Source of the DNA: Gammaproteobacteria bacterium
GTDB taxonomy: Bacteria > Pseudomonadota > Gammaproteobacteria > Arenicellales > CAJQKF01
Reading direction: 5' to 3'
Assembly (NCBI GenBank): GCA_030429665.1
Contig: JAUIEZ010000048.1
Span: 1 to 32,707, forward strand
Length of the DNA stretch: 32,707 bases
Part shown: positions 26,121-32,707 of the stretch, piece by piece
Layout: every line of letters starts with the position of its first letter
Numbering within the stretch: the stretch's first letter is position 1
Translations under genes and position numbers: made by a program
The notes under the pieces: generated by a model
What the model saw: the letters and a program-made list of their open reading frames with translations, nothing else
The model's database searches: none
Told to the model about the DNA's origin: nothing

Positions 26121-26920
26121 GACCGTGCCCCTTCATTGAAAAGTTCCGAGTGAATTCGCTCGGACAGCAACTCGCCCGATCCGTCGATCGCAACATCGGT
26201 GCCCTGGCTTTCGAGCTCCGTTTTCACCCGACCCGGGTGGGGCGACAGCAGCAGTATCCGGCTGCCGATGATGATTGCCTCCGGAATGGAATGCGTCACG
26301 AAAAGCACTGTGAACCGCGTGTCGTCCCACAGGCGCATCAGTTCCTCCTGCATCGTCCTTCTCGTCAGCGCGTCGAGGGCGGCGAACGGCTCGTCCATCA
26401 ATATGATGTCGGGCTCCATCGCCATGCCCCGCGCGATGGCGACGCGCTGTTTCATTCCGCCGGACAACTCGTGCGGGTACACGTCCGCGAAGTTGCCGAG
26501 GTTCACCTTCTCGATGTAGTGCATCGCGCGATCGGCCGCCTCGGCGCCGCGGCATCGCCTGGCTGACTCTAGCGCGAACACCACGTTCCCCTTCACGGTT
26601 TTCCACGGCAACAGTTGGTCGAACTCCTGGAACACCATCACGCGGTCGGGCCCGGGCTTCGATATCACCTCGCCGCGCAGGCGCATCTCGCCCTCGTCCG
26701 GCGAGAGGTATCCGCCCACCGCCTTGAGCAGGGTGGACTTGCCGCATCCGGAAGGACCGAGCAACACGAACCGATCGCCCTGGTTGATGGAGAACCCGAC
26801 ACGGTACGTCGCCATGACGATCCTGTCGCTGGTCCTGTACTGGAGGGTGACTCCGTCGACTTCGAGCAGCGGCGCGGAATCCGTCGCCGGTGCCCGGTCC
26901 TGTCCGGATAACGACTGCAT
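26117..26920 (-). CDS. ABC transporter ATP-binding protein (TauB/SsuB-type)
   Basis: This 267-residue ATPase has all nucleotide-binding motifs. Walker A is GPSGCGKST at 55-63, the Q-loop is VFQEFDQLLPW with Q98, the signature is ELSGGMKQRVAIARGMA at 151-167, Walker B is IILMDEPFAALDALTRR at 172-188, and the H-loop is FVTHSIPEA. The protein powers import of the ligand captured by the binding protein encoded just upstream (10-base gap). The stop overlaps the permease start. The C-terminal helix region is short, as in TauB-type subunits. Confidence 0.95.
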   Translation of the reverse strand: MQSLSGQDRAPATDSAPLLEVDGVTLQYRTSDRIVMATYRVGFSINQGDRFVLLGPSGCGKSTLLKAVGGYLSPDEGEMRLRGEVISKPGPDRVMVFQEFDQLLPWKTVKGNVVFALESARRCRGAEAADRAMHYIEKVNLGNFADVYPHELSGGMKQRVAIARGMAMEPDIILMDEPFAALDALTRRTMQEELMRLWDDTRFTVLFVTHSIPEAIIIGSRILLLSPHPGRVKTELESQGTDVAIDGSGELLSERIHSELFNEGARS

Positions 26921-26930
26921 CGCTACTGCC

Positions 26931-27941
26931 CTAGTTTCCGTTGAGGGAATGAACCTCCGGGAAGAACATGTCCTTCCACGAGTCGATCCCGACGTCGAGA
27001 GCGCCGGTCTCGTTCATGAAGTTCACGGTTTTCGCGGTCCCCATTGGCGTGATATCGAAAATGATGTTGTCATTGTCTAACAACGCCTCGATCTCGGCCG
27101 CGCTGAGCGACTCCTTGTTCATGGCGACGTAGATCTCGGAAGCACGTTTCTTGTTCTCGGTGACGAACGTTTGCGCCTCGCGAAGCGCGTCGATGTAGGC
27201 ACCGTAGATGTTCGGATTCTCTTCACGAAACCGCGAGGTCGTATACGCGACGGAAATGTTGTGGGGTCCGCCGAGTACTTCGTAGGTGTTGAAGACCGTG
27301 TGGACCTTCCCGCTCGACACCTCGATCGTGTGGTGCGGTTCCGCGGCCATGTGACAGGTGATCGCGCCCGTGCCCGAGAGCAGGGTCGGTATGGCGTCCA
27401 CGGACGGCATCGACACGGTCAGGCGATCGTACTTCGTGTACTCACCCATGCCGTGCTCCTGGGCAGACGCCATCTGCAACATGACTGCCTGGATCGAAAC
27501 CTTCACCGCCGGAAGCGCGATCCGCTCCGCGTCGTTCAGATCGAGTATGGATTTCACTCCCTCGTTCCGGCAGTTGAGATTGATGGGCTGTGACGTCACC
27601 GCCCCGATTCCCTTCACTTCGAGCGCGGTCCCCTTCGTCTTCGACCAGATCGTCGCCAGCGGCCCGATGCCGCCCGATGCGATGTCTACGTTGCCCGCGA
27701 GGATGGCGTCGTTCACCAGCGCTCCGCCGGAGATTCGCTGCCACTCCACCGCCACGTCGTCGAGGCCGCGGGATTTCAGGTGTTTCTCGAACAAGTTGTC
27801 GTGTTCCATCACGAGCACCGGCAACGCCGAGAATCCCGGCGTCTTGACGATTCTCACGCTGTCCTGTTCGGCGAGAACGCTCCCCGATACGACGGTTGCA
27901 ATCAATCCCAGTACGGCACAGCACCTGCTTCTGGCTCTCAT
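26931..27941 (-). CDS. Periplasmic substrate-binding protein (NMT1/TauA-type)
   Basis: This protein has 336 residues. A signal peptide (MRARSRCCAVLGLIATVVSG, then SVLA cleavage near residue 24) leads to a type II periplasmic binding fold with VRIVKTPGFSALPVLVMEH, ISGGALVNDAILAGNVDIAS (ligand-pocket loop), IGPLATIWSK, PSVDAIPTLLSGTGAITCHM and GGPHNISVAYTTSRF. It is soluble, with no lipobox cysteine at the cleavage site. ATG 27941 follows a GGAG-rich ribosome site. It is the first subunit of the ABC system and follows the lyase gene by 134 bases, so transport and cleavage genes are linked. The ligand is unknown. Confidence 0.92.
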   Translation of the reverse strand: MRARSRCCAVLGLIATVVSGSVLAEQDSVRIVKTPGFSALPVLVMEHDNLFEKHLKSRGLDDVAVEWQRISGGALVNDAILAGNVDIASGGIGPLATIWSKTKGTALEVKGIGAVTSQPINLNCRNEGVKSILDLNDAERIALPAVKVSIQAVMLQMASAQEHGMGEYTKYDRLTVSMPSVDAIPTLLSGTGAITCHMAAEPHHTIEVSSGKVHTVFNTYEVLGGPHNISVAYTTSRFREENPNIYGAYIDALREAQTFVTENKKRASEIYVAMNKESLSAAEIEALLDNDNIIFDITPMGTAKTVNFMNETGALDVGIDSWKDMFFPEVHSLNGN

Positions 27942-28010
27942 ATCCGCTCTCCTCTCTTGATGAATGTATAGTTGGGTCCGCTCGGCGGTCTCGCGTCGCG
28001 GTCCGAGTTG

Positions 28011-28063
28011 GCCTGCTCTCGACGATCTACGCCTCGCGGGGCGCCGTATCGCCTCGAGCAGGC
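28011..28063 (-). repeat. Inverted repeat between lyase and binding-protein genes
   Basis: GCCTGCTC (28011-28018) and GAGCAGGC (28056-28063) form a perfect 8-base inverted repeat with a 37-base interval inside the 134-base spacer between the lyase and ABC genes. In the mRNA it could form a hairpin affecting relative expression or stability. There is no T-run, so it is not a classic terminator. Confidence 0.35.
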
Positions 28064-28075
28064 AGACCTCTTCTG

Positions 28076-29335
28076 TCAGGAATAGTTGGTGTTTACCGAA
28101 GACCCGGCCGCCTTGTTGCCAGTCGCGCGCACGCTGTCGACCGAATCCTTCAGGTCCGCGATGTACTCCGCTCGGACCGGCTCGTGGAGTAGTGACATCA
28201 TCGTGATGATGGCGACCGGCAGCCTGGACATGCCGATCAGCCAACCCTTCGATCGCATGCTTTCCGCTACCTGGGCGATATCGACGGCCGGGTCGACGGA
28301 TTCGTACGCGACGATGGTGATATGGGGATCTCCCACCACCTTCAGGCCGTCGATGGCATTGATATCGTCCTTGTACTGGTGCGCCATCTTCAGCATGCGC
28401 GAGGCGATCTCCTCGTAACCCTCGATGCCCAGGTTGTTCATCACGGCCCACGCGGCCGCGATCGCGCCGCCCGGACGGGTACCCACGTAGGTCTGGGTAA
28501 TCATCCGGCCACCGGACCATTCCGCGTGGTCGAACTTCTGAAAATCGTGGTAACTGGTATCCCGGTAGAAGACCGTCGAGGCCGGCTTGGGGCAGTGCCC
28601 GAACTTGTGCAGGTCCGCGCTTATCGAGCGTACGCCGGGCAGCGAGAAATCGAACACCGGGATATCGTAACCGAGTCTTTTGGCGAAAGGTGAGATGTAT
28701 CCGCCGACGCACGCGTCGACATGAAGCCACAGATCCCGCTTCACCGCCACCTCGCTCAATTCCTCGATCGGGTCGATCACGCCGTGGGGAAAGCACGGCG
28801 CCGCGCCGACGATCATCATCGTCTGGTCGTCGATGGCGGCGTCCATGGCCTTGGCGTCCGCCCGGTGGTCGGGCCGTAACGGGACGCGCCGGATCTCCAG
28901 GTCCATCAGGTCGGCCGCCTTGTCGAAAGCGGGATGGGTGGACATTGGCGCCACGATGTTCGGCTTGACCACGGAGGGCCGATTCGCGCGGGTCCAGTCC
29001 CGGCAACTCTTGATCGCCAGCAAGAGACTTTCCGTACCGCCCGTGGTCATCGAACCGGTGGCGTTCTCCGGCGCGTTGAACAGGCTCAGGCCCATCTCGA
29101 TCACTTCGCGCTCCATCTGCCCGATGCCGATAAAGGCCTTGGCGTTGCCCAGCCCGTTCTCGGTGAAGTACTTCATGTAGGCGTTTCTCGCGACGTCGTA
29201 GACCTCGTCCGTCGTGTAGAACACGTACATCGGGGAGCGGCCGTGCCGCCAATCGATGTCGCCGGCGGTCATGGTCTCCATTTCCGGTTCCAGTTCGCTC
29301 CAGGAACGGCCCTTCAGCGGGATTTCTTTTCTCAT
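28076..29335 (-). CDS. PLP-dependent lyase, sphingosine-1-phosphate lyase-like (group II decarboxylase fold)
   Basis: This 419-residue PLP enzyme aligns by eye with sphingosine-1-phosphate lyases through most of its core: MTTGGTESLLLAIKSCRDW, APMSTHPAFDKAA (H134 stacking on PLP), PCFPHGVIDPIEEL, WLHVDACVGGYISPFAKRLGY (D207), SISADLHKFGHCPK (K244, the PLP lysine, and K250) and GTRPGGAIAAAWAVM. SPL cleaves a phosphorylated long-chain base to an aldehyde and phosphoethanolamine by retro-aldol reaction. Relatives include glutamate, aspartate and tyrosine decarboxylases. It is soluble, without the N-terminal membrane anchor of eukaryotic SPL. ATG 29335 is preferred; ATG 29353 is possible. It is the first gene of the operon facing a PhnF-like regulator. 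The substrate is unknown; a retro-aldol role is inference. Confidence 0.88.
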   Translation of the reverse strand: MRKEIPLKGRSWSELEPEMETMTAGDIDWRHGRSPMYVFYTTDEVYDVARNAYMKYFTENGLGNAKAFIGIGQMEREVIEMGLSLFNAPENATGSMTTGGTESLLLAIKSCRDWTRANRPSVVKPNIVAPMSTHPAFDKAADLMDLEIRRVPLRPDHRADAKAMDAAIDDQTMMIVGAAPCFPHGVIDPIEELSEVAVKRDLWLHVDACVGGYISPFAKRLGYDIPVFDFSLPGVRSISADLHKFGHCPKPASTVFYRDTSYHDFQKFDHAEWSGGRMITQTYVGTRPGGAIAAAWAVMNNLGIEGYEEIASRMLKMAHQYKDDINAIDGLKVVGDPHITIVAYESVDPAVDIAQVAESMRSKGWLIGMSRLPVAIITMMSLLHEPVRAEYIADLKDSVDSVRATGNKAAGSSVNTNYS

Positions 29336-29701
29336 TTTCGTGTCTCTTTGCATCGAAGTGTTGGGCTGTCGCTCGAGAGCCTCACCGGAGCCGAGGGCAG
29401 CAAACAATGCGGACAAATGCCGCGTTGTCTAGTAAGATAGACATGTGGATTACAAAAGTCAACAAGCCACCGCGCGCCCGAACCCCGATGGACGAACATT
29501 GTTCGCGGAAGTCCGCGCGTCGTGCTTGATCCGTCCACGAAAGGCGGTGATACACTTCATGCCGCTCGTATCCAGCATGGATAGGCCAGCGGTACTCGCG
29601 CGTATCGATAATCACGTCCCGGCTGTCGTACGCTCGCACAGAGCAATAGTCGTCGAACGCGCAACAGGGAACGGGAACCACGAGATTACGGAGTATTCGG
29701 A
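29336..29701. other. Divergent regulatory region of 366 bases
   Basis: The gap between the lyase operon (minus) and the GntR gene (plus) is AT-richer than its flanks around 29420-29460. It contains the perfect 6-6-6 inverted repeat at 29426-29443 and must hold both promoters. I found no convincing -35/-10 pair by eye. GGAG at 29690-29693 serves the TTG start at 29702. Confidence 0.6.
29426..29443. promoter_or_regulatory. Candidate GntR operator TGTCTA-N6-TAGACA
   Basis: A perfect inverted repeat of 6-base arms separated by 6 bases lies about 91 bases upstream of the lyase start in the divergent region. HutC/PhnF-type GntR regulators bind half-sites of the GT-x-TA type in symmetric operators, so this is the natural target of the regulator encoded at 29702. 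Binding is inferred, not shown. Confidence 0.6.
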
Positions 29702-30505
29702 TTGCCAGACGACCTGACCCCCTTTGAGAACCATTCCGCCGTGTATCGGCAGATCGCCCTGCTGCTCAGACAGCGGATCGGTGTCGATTGGTTGCCTGGC
29801 GACGAACTGCCGTCGGAACTGCAGCTTGCCGCGTTGTACGGCGTCAACCGACACACGCTGCGACGAGCGGTGGCACTTCTCGTCGACGACGGCATGGTGG
29901 AACGGCGCCGTGGAAAGCGCCTGCGAGTAGCCAAGTCGCCCGACCCGGAACGACCGAAGATCGAAGCCGATCCGATGAAGCTGTTCCAGATGCGGCCTGG
30001 AACGCAGTTCAAGGTGCTGTCGTTCAGGAAACAGACGCTACCGACCGACGCGGCCAGGCAACTTGCCCTGCCGGTTGGCTCGGAAGGTTACCGTCTCGAC
30101 CGCCTGCTGGTGGAGAAGAACGACGTCCTTGCCTATCTCATCTCCTACATTCCCGCCGGGATTGGAAAGCGGCTTCGCCGTCGGGATCTCAAGATTCGCA
30201 CCCTGTCGTCGATCCTGGCGGAAGATTTCGACATCACCATCAGCAGGATCATCCAGTACATCGAGGCATCGCTCGCCGATGCCGAGGTCGCGTCGGCATT
30301 GGGCACGGCGCCGGGTTCGGCCGCTTTGAAGTGCCGGTATCTTTTCGAGGGCGAGGATTCCGTTCCGCTGATGAGTCTTACCTGGTTCTACAACGCCGAG
30401 CGATACCGCCTTACCGTGAACATACTACCCACCGAGTCCACGGCGGGCGAGGCGGACCGGCGCATCCTGACATGGCCCCTGACGGCGGTTAATACCCAGG
30501 AATAA
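29702..30505 (+). CDS. GntR-family regulator, HutC/PhnF type with UTRA domain
   Basis: This 267-residue regulator has a winged helix-turn-helix (about residues 12-78: VYRQIALLLRQRI, PGDELPSELQLAALYGVNRH, TLRRAVALLVDDGMVERRRG). The GVNRHTLRRA signature is that of PhnF, regulator of phosphonate uptake genes in E. coli. Residues about 95-255 form a UTRA ligand domain (FKVLSFRKQ, LPVGSEGYRLDRLLVE, YIPAGIGKRLRR, TISRIIQYIEASLADA, SLTWFYNAERYRLTVNI). The start is TTG 29702 with GGAG nine bases upstream; no upstream ATG or GTG is in frame. It faces the lyase/ABC/ALDH operon and very likely represses it until a pathway metabolite binds. Confidence 0.92.
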   Translation: MPDDLTPFENHSAVYRQIALLLRQRIGVDWLPGDELPSELQLAALYGVNRHTLRRAVALLVDDGMVERRRGKRLRVAKSPDPERPKIEADPMKLFQMRPGTQFKVLSFRKQTLPTDAARQLALPVGSEGYRLDRLLVEKNDVLAYLISYIPAGIGKRLRRRDLKIRTLSSILAEDFDITISRIIQYIEASLADAEVASALGTAPGSAALKCRYLFEGEDSVPLMSLTWFYNAERYRLTVNILPTESTAGEADRRILTWPLTAVNTQE

Positions 30506-30569
30506 CGATGCCCGGACGCCGGGTATGCGAACGAACCCGGCTTGTATCCTTGTCGTAGACACGCGAAAC

Positions 30570-30594
30570 CGGGGACTATCCCGGGGTGTCCCCG
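30570..30594 (+). terminator. Candidate hairpin after the GntR gene
   Basis: CGGGGAC (30570-30576) and GTCCCCG (30588-30594) form a perfect 7-base stem with an 11-base loop, 64 bases after the regulator stop codon and before the convergent yaiI end. There is no T-run, so termination would be weak or Rho-assisted. Confidence 0.35.
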
Positions 30595-30641
30595 ACCACC
30601 TGTGGCCGATTGAATCGTCAGCGTCGTAGAACGAAGCGGCT

Positions 30642-31100
30642 TTATCTTGCCGTTCTCGAACCCAGCGTGAGCAATCGATCGAGATGGCCTGCAAACGCCC
30701 GGCGATCTCCCTGGCTCAGCGGCGGCGGCCCGCCGGTATGAATGCCGCTGGCCCGCATGGTATCCATGAAATCCCTCATGTTCAGCCGCGCCCGAATATT
30801 CTCTTTCGTGTGGAGCTCGCCGCGGGGGCTTAAAGCGGAACCGCCCGCCGCGATCACCTCCGCCGCCAGCGGAATGTCGCTCGTGATCACCAGGTCGCCG
30901 GCGGACAGCCGCCTGACGATTTCGTTGTCCGCGACGTCGAACCCCGGTGCCACCTGGATCGTATGGATAAGCGTTGACGGCGGCACGTTCACGGGCTGGT
31001 TTGCCACGAACGTCACGGGCACGCCGGTACGTTGCGCCGCCTTGAACAGGATCTCCCTGATCACCAGCGGACAGGCGTCTGCGTCCACCCAGATATTCAT
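30642..31100 (-). CDS. yaiI: YaiI/YqxD family protein (UPF0178, DUF188)
   Basis: This 152-residue protein is nearly the family's full pattern: [84 protein letters not shown] and [19 protein letters not shown], ending [22 protein letters not shown]. The conserved acidic residues (D6, D8) and ITSDIPLA motif suggest a PIN-like nuclease-type fold, but no activity is established for UPF0178. ATG 31100 gives the exact family start, though its ribosome site is weak. It is convergent with the GntR gene and apparently unrelated to its pathway. Confidence 0.93.
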   Translation of the reverse strand: MNIWVDADACPLVIREILFKAAQRTGVPVTFVANQPVNVPPSTLIHTIQVAPGFDVADNEIVRRLSAGDLVITSDIPLAAEVIAAGGSALSPRGELHTKENIRARLNMRDFMDTMRASGIHTGGPPPLSQGDRRAFAGHLDRLLTLGSRTAR

Positions 31101-31226
31101 GACGCTACGAGCGCCGGCAAGCGGATCATCGGTCTTTCTCTCCTTCGACGAGCATCCGGCCCGGGCAGTAACCGGCTGGGCGCAGGCGTCCGGAAAACAG
31201 GACGACAACCGTCTCGAAGGCACGGA

Positions 31227-31640
31227 CTATCGGTTGCCATCATCCGCTGGAGGATCCATGTCCTGGCCAAATGCAATATCGTAGCCGTCCAGGTCCTGGA
31301 CACCGAACTCCCTGCAACCGTAGGGCTGATCACATAGTTCATAGTCGATATTCGCGCCGCGCCTTTTCAGTTCGTCGTACAAGACTTCGACATCGTCCAC
31401 CCAGAAATAGACATTCCACATGTTCTCCACGATCTTGTAGTGCGGGACGATGGCCGTCGGATCTTCAACCTGGCTAAGCATCAAGTGGAAATTGTCGCGC
31501 CACAGGATGCAGAAACAGGGGGGCTCGCCCCAAAAGCGCTCGTAAGAGAATCCGATCCTGTCCCGGTAGTGATTGGCGGACGCAACCACGTCCTTCACCA
31601 GGAGAATCGGCGCGCTACCGATTATTCTTGGTTCTGGCAT
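31227..31640 (-). CDS. VOC (glyoxalase) family protein, second copy
   Basis: This 137-residue single-domain VOC protein has IIGSAPILLVKDVVASANHY at the first strand, YRDRIGFSYERFWGEPPCFC, then WNVYFWVDDVEVLYDELKRRGANI and REFGVQDLDGYDIAFGQD at the end. This layout, with a WRDNFHLML middle strand, is typical of bleomycin-resistance/glyoxalase proteins. The metal-binding glutamate position near the end reads DIAF rather than a clear E/H ligand, so metal dependence is uncertain. ATG 31640 follows GGGAGA. It shares direction with yaiI, 126 bases upstream of it. Confidence 0.87.
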   Translation of the reverse strand: MPEPRIIGSAPILLVKDVVASANHYRDRIGFSYERFWGEPPCFCILWRDNFHLMLSQVEDPTAIVPHYKIVENMWNVYFWVDDVEVLYDELKRRGANIDYELCDQPYGCREFGVQDLDGYDIAFGQDMDPPADDGNR

Positions 31641-31766
31641 CTGTACGTTCTCCCGGCGCCTGAAATCCAGGCGCAAACGTCGTTAACGGTTTATGTTGTG
31701 AAGTAACGGTGGGTATCCGCGAAAGGTTTATCGGCTTGTCAGGATGTCGATCAAACCAGGGCTGTC

Positions 31767-32525
31767 TCAGGGTGTCCCGTTGTCATCCTGCTCTCGCTCC
31801 ATCCTTGAATCGGTTGAACCCTGATCAGGAGCGCCATCCGATTGGTCGCTGCATCGCCCGAGGAACGTATAGTCGCGAGCAGTCGCCGTGCCGGCCGCCG
31901 TCGCGGTATATGTCCTTACCACCTCGATGTTTTGGCGTCCACGAAAGCGCCGGATCAGGTCGGTCTCGGGATCGAACGGGATCGCATTGCCCAAGTAATC
32001 GACTGGCCATTCGACCGCGGGCAGGTTCCAGATGGTATCGAACACGCCCATGTAGCCTTCGGTCACTTCGTCGTAGGAAACGTCTATCTGAAACTCGCAC
32101 TCCACGGGCTCGCCGACGACGCCGTCGGGGTTTGGCGGCGTCACGCACTTGCAGTCGAACGGACATCGGGTCTCGAGCGACGCCTGGCGAAGACCCGCCA
32201 TCAATGCCGCCCTGACCTTACGGTTTACCTCGGCAGGCACCTCACCCGCCGGGTCGGCGCGCGAATCGAATAGCCGGGTGCCGCTGCCCGGCTTGATGCG
32301 GCCGTAGTCGATTGCGTACGCGACTTCGTCCGGCGTTCCGAACGGCAGCCGCGAGGGAGGATTCAGCAGCAAGGTCGCCCGGTCCAGCGTCTCGATCTCG
32401 ATCGTGTTGAAGAGGGCCTTTCGCAGAACGATGGTGCACGGCATACCATGGCAATCGATCGGCCCGGTGAACGGCTCGCCCGACTGTGGTCTCTCGAATT
32501 CGATCCGTTTTGGCCTGATGTACAT
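31767..32525 (-). CDS. Hypothetical protein of 252 residues
   Basis: I do not recognise this protein. It starts at ATG 32525 behind GGGAGAG. There is no signal peptide. Visible features are a beta-rich N-terminal half (IRPKRIEFERPQSGEPF, CTIVLRKALFNTIEIETLDR), a short cysteine cluster (CPFDCKCVTPP with a CEF nearby, around residues 122-144), and a second half with VSYDEVTEGYMGVFDTIWNL, then FDPETDLIRRFRGRQNIEVV. The tail is rich in Asp, Ser, Gly and Gln. The cysteines might bind a metal, but no known zinc motif is evident. Codon usage and the ribosome site make it a real gene. Confidence 0.65.
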   Translation of the reverse strand: MYIRPKRIEFERPQSGEPFTGPIDCHGMPCTIVLRKALFNTIEIETLDRATLLLNPPSRLPFGTPDEVAYAIDYGRIKPGSGTRLFDSRADPAGEVPAEVNRKVRAALMAGLRQASLETRCPFDCKCVTPPNPDGVVGEPVECEFQIDVSYDEVTEGYMGVFDTIWNLPAVEWPVDYLGNAIPFDPETDLIRRFRGRQNIEVVRTYTATAAGTATARDYTFLGRCSDQSDGAPDQGSTDSRMEREQDDNGTP

Positions 32526-32707
32526 GAACTCTCCCGGCGCCCTCTCTTGACGAGTTCGGGTCAGCCAATCCGATTGTCGCCGATTCGCGCGAATCGTGCT
32601 GGCTGCGACGCCCGACTTCGCTCACCCAACACGGCAACGGACCGCTGGGCGGATTCTAAACAAGGATGAAACCGAATCGCTGTCGATAGTCGGCACTCCC
32701 TAATCGG

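Noticed and set aside
26931..29252. A single fused minus-strand protein joining lyase region and binding protein
   Set aside because: The long frame reads the lyase gene out of frame; the lyase and binding protein each have their own starts, stops and ribosome sites.
32526..32707. Possible partial gene at the right edge
   Set aside because: No frame with family character or ribosome site is seen; it is treated as upstream region of the 252-residue gene.

Overview
The window looks like a GC-rich chromosome segment from a Gram-negative proteobacterium, probably a gammaproteobacterium. The grounds are a periplasm-directed outer-membrane porin, LysR and GntR regulators, KatG, GST, YciI, GFA, Rid and YaiI family proteins, clear Shine-Dalgarno sites and occasional TTG starts. 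The taxon is inferred, not proven. I saw no rRNA, tRNA, CRISPR array or intact transposase. Almost every gene lies on the minus strand. The first 12 kb is very GC-rich and tightly packed. From about 12.3 kb onward the spacers are longer and contain AT-richer pockets, broken genes and relics.

Region 1 (1-3453) holds the start of a porin, a divergent enolase-superfamily enzyme of the hydroxyproline dehydratase/epimerase type, a quinone-reductase-like flavoprotein and its divergent LysR regulator. Region 2 (3502-9902) is a run of small catabolic and detoxification genes on the minus strand: a VOC protein, a GFA protein, a YciI-like protein, a GST, a small conserved protein, a medium-chain alcohol dehydrogenase, an amidase, a thiol-dioxygenase-like cupin, a Rid protein and a 92-residue protein. 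Region 3 (10031-12265) is katG with a strong intrinsic terminator and a palindrome in its leader.

Region 4 (12574-21729) is a mosaic. It contains a methyltransferase, an AAC(6')-like acetyltransferase and a 2OG-Fe(II) oxygenase with its own terminator. It also has a candidate small RNA carrying an anti-Shine-Dalgarno motif, a second Rid protein, a SnoaL-like gene between two CTGTCCCCT repeats, and a relic of a beta-keto-acid cleavage enzyme gene. Two SDR genes follow, the second butted against a truncated YHYH-domain gene. An exported glycine-rich protein and a GNAT gene with an abnormal C-terminus complete the region.

Region 5 (21304-30505) is the most coherent system. A PhnF/HutC-type GntR regulator faces a minus-strand operon. 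The operon encodes a sphingosine-1-phosphate-lyase-like PLP enzyme, an NMT1/TauA-type binding protein, its ABC ATPase and permease, an SSADH-like aldehyde dehydrogenase, an EamA transporter, a BKACE (DUF849) enzyme and an NTF2-like protein. A perfect TGTCTA-N6-TAGACA inverted repeat lies in the divergent promoter region. I infer a regulated pathway that imports an amino or phospho-amino compound, cleaves it by retro-aldol or decarboxylation, and oxidises the resulting aldehyde. The substrate cannot be read from sequence.

Region 6 (30642-32525) holds a YaiI/UPF0178 protein, a VOC protein and an unrecognised 252-residue protein.
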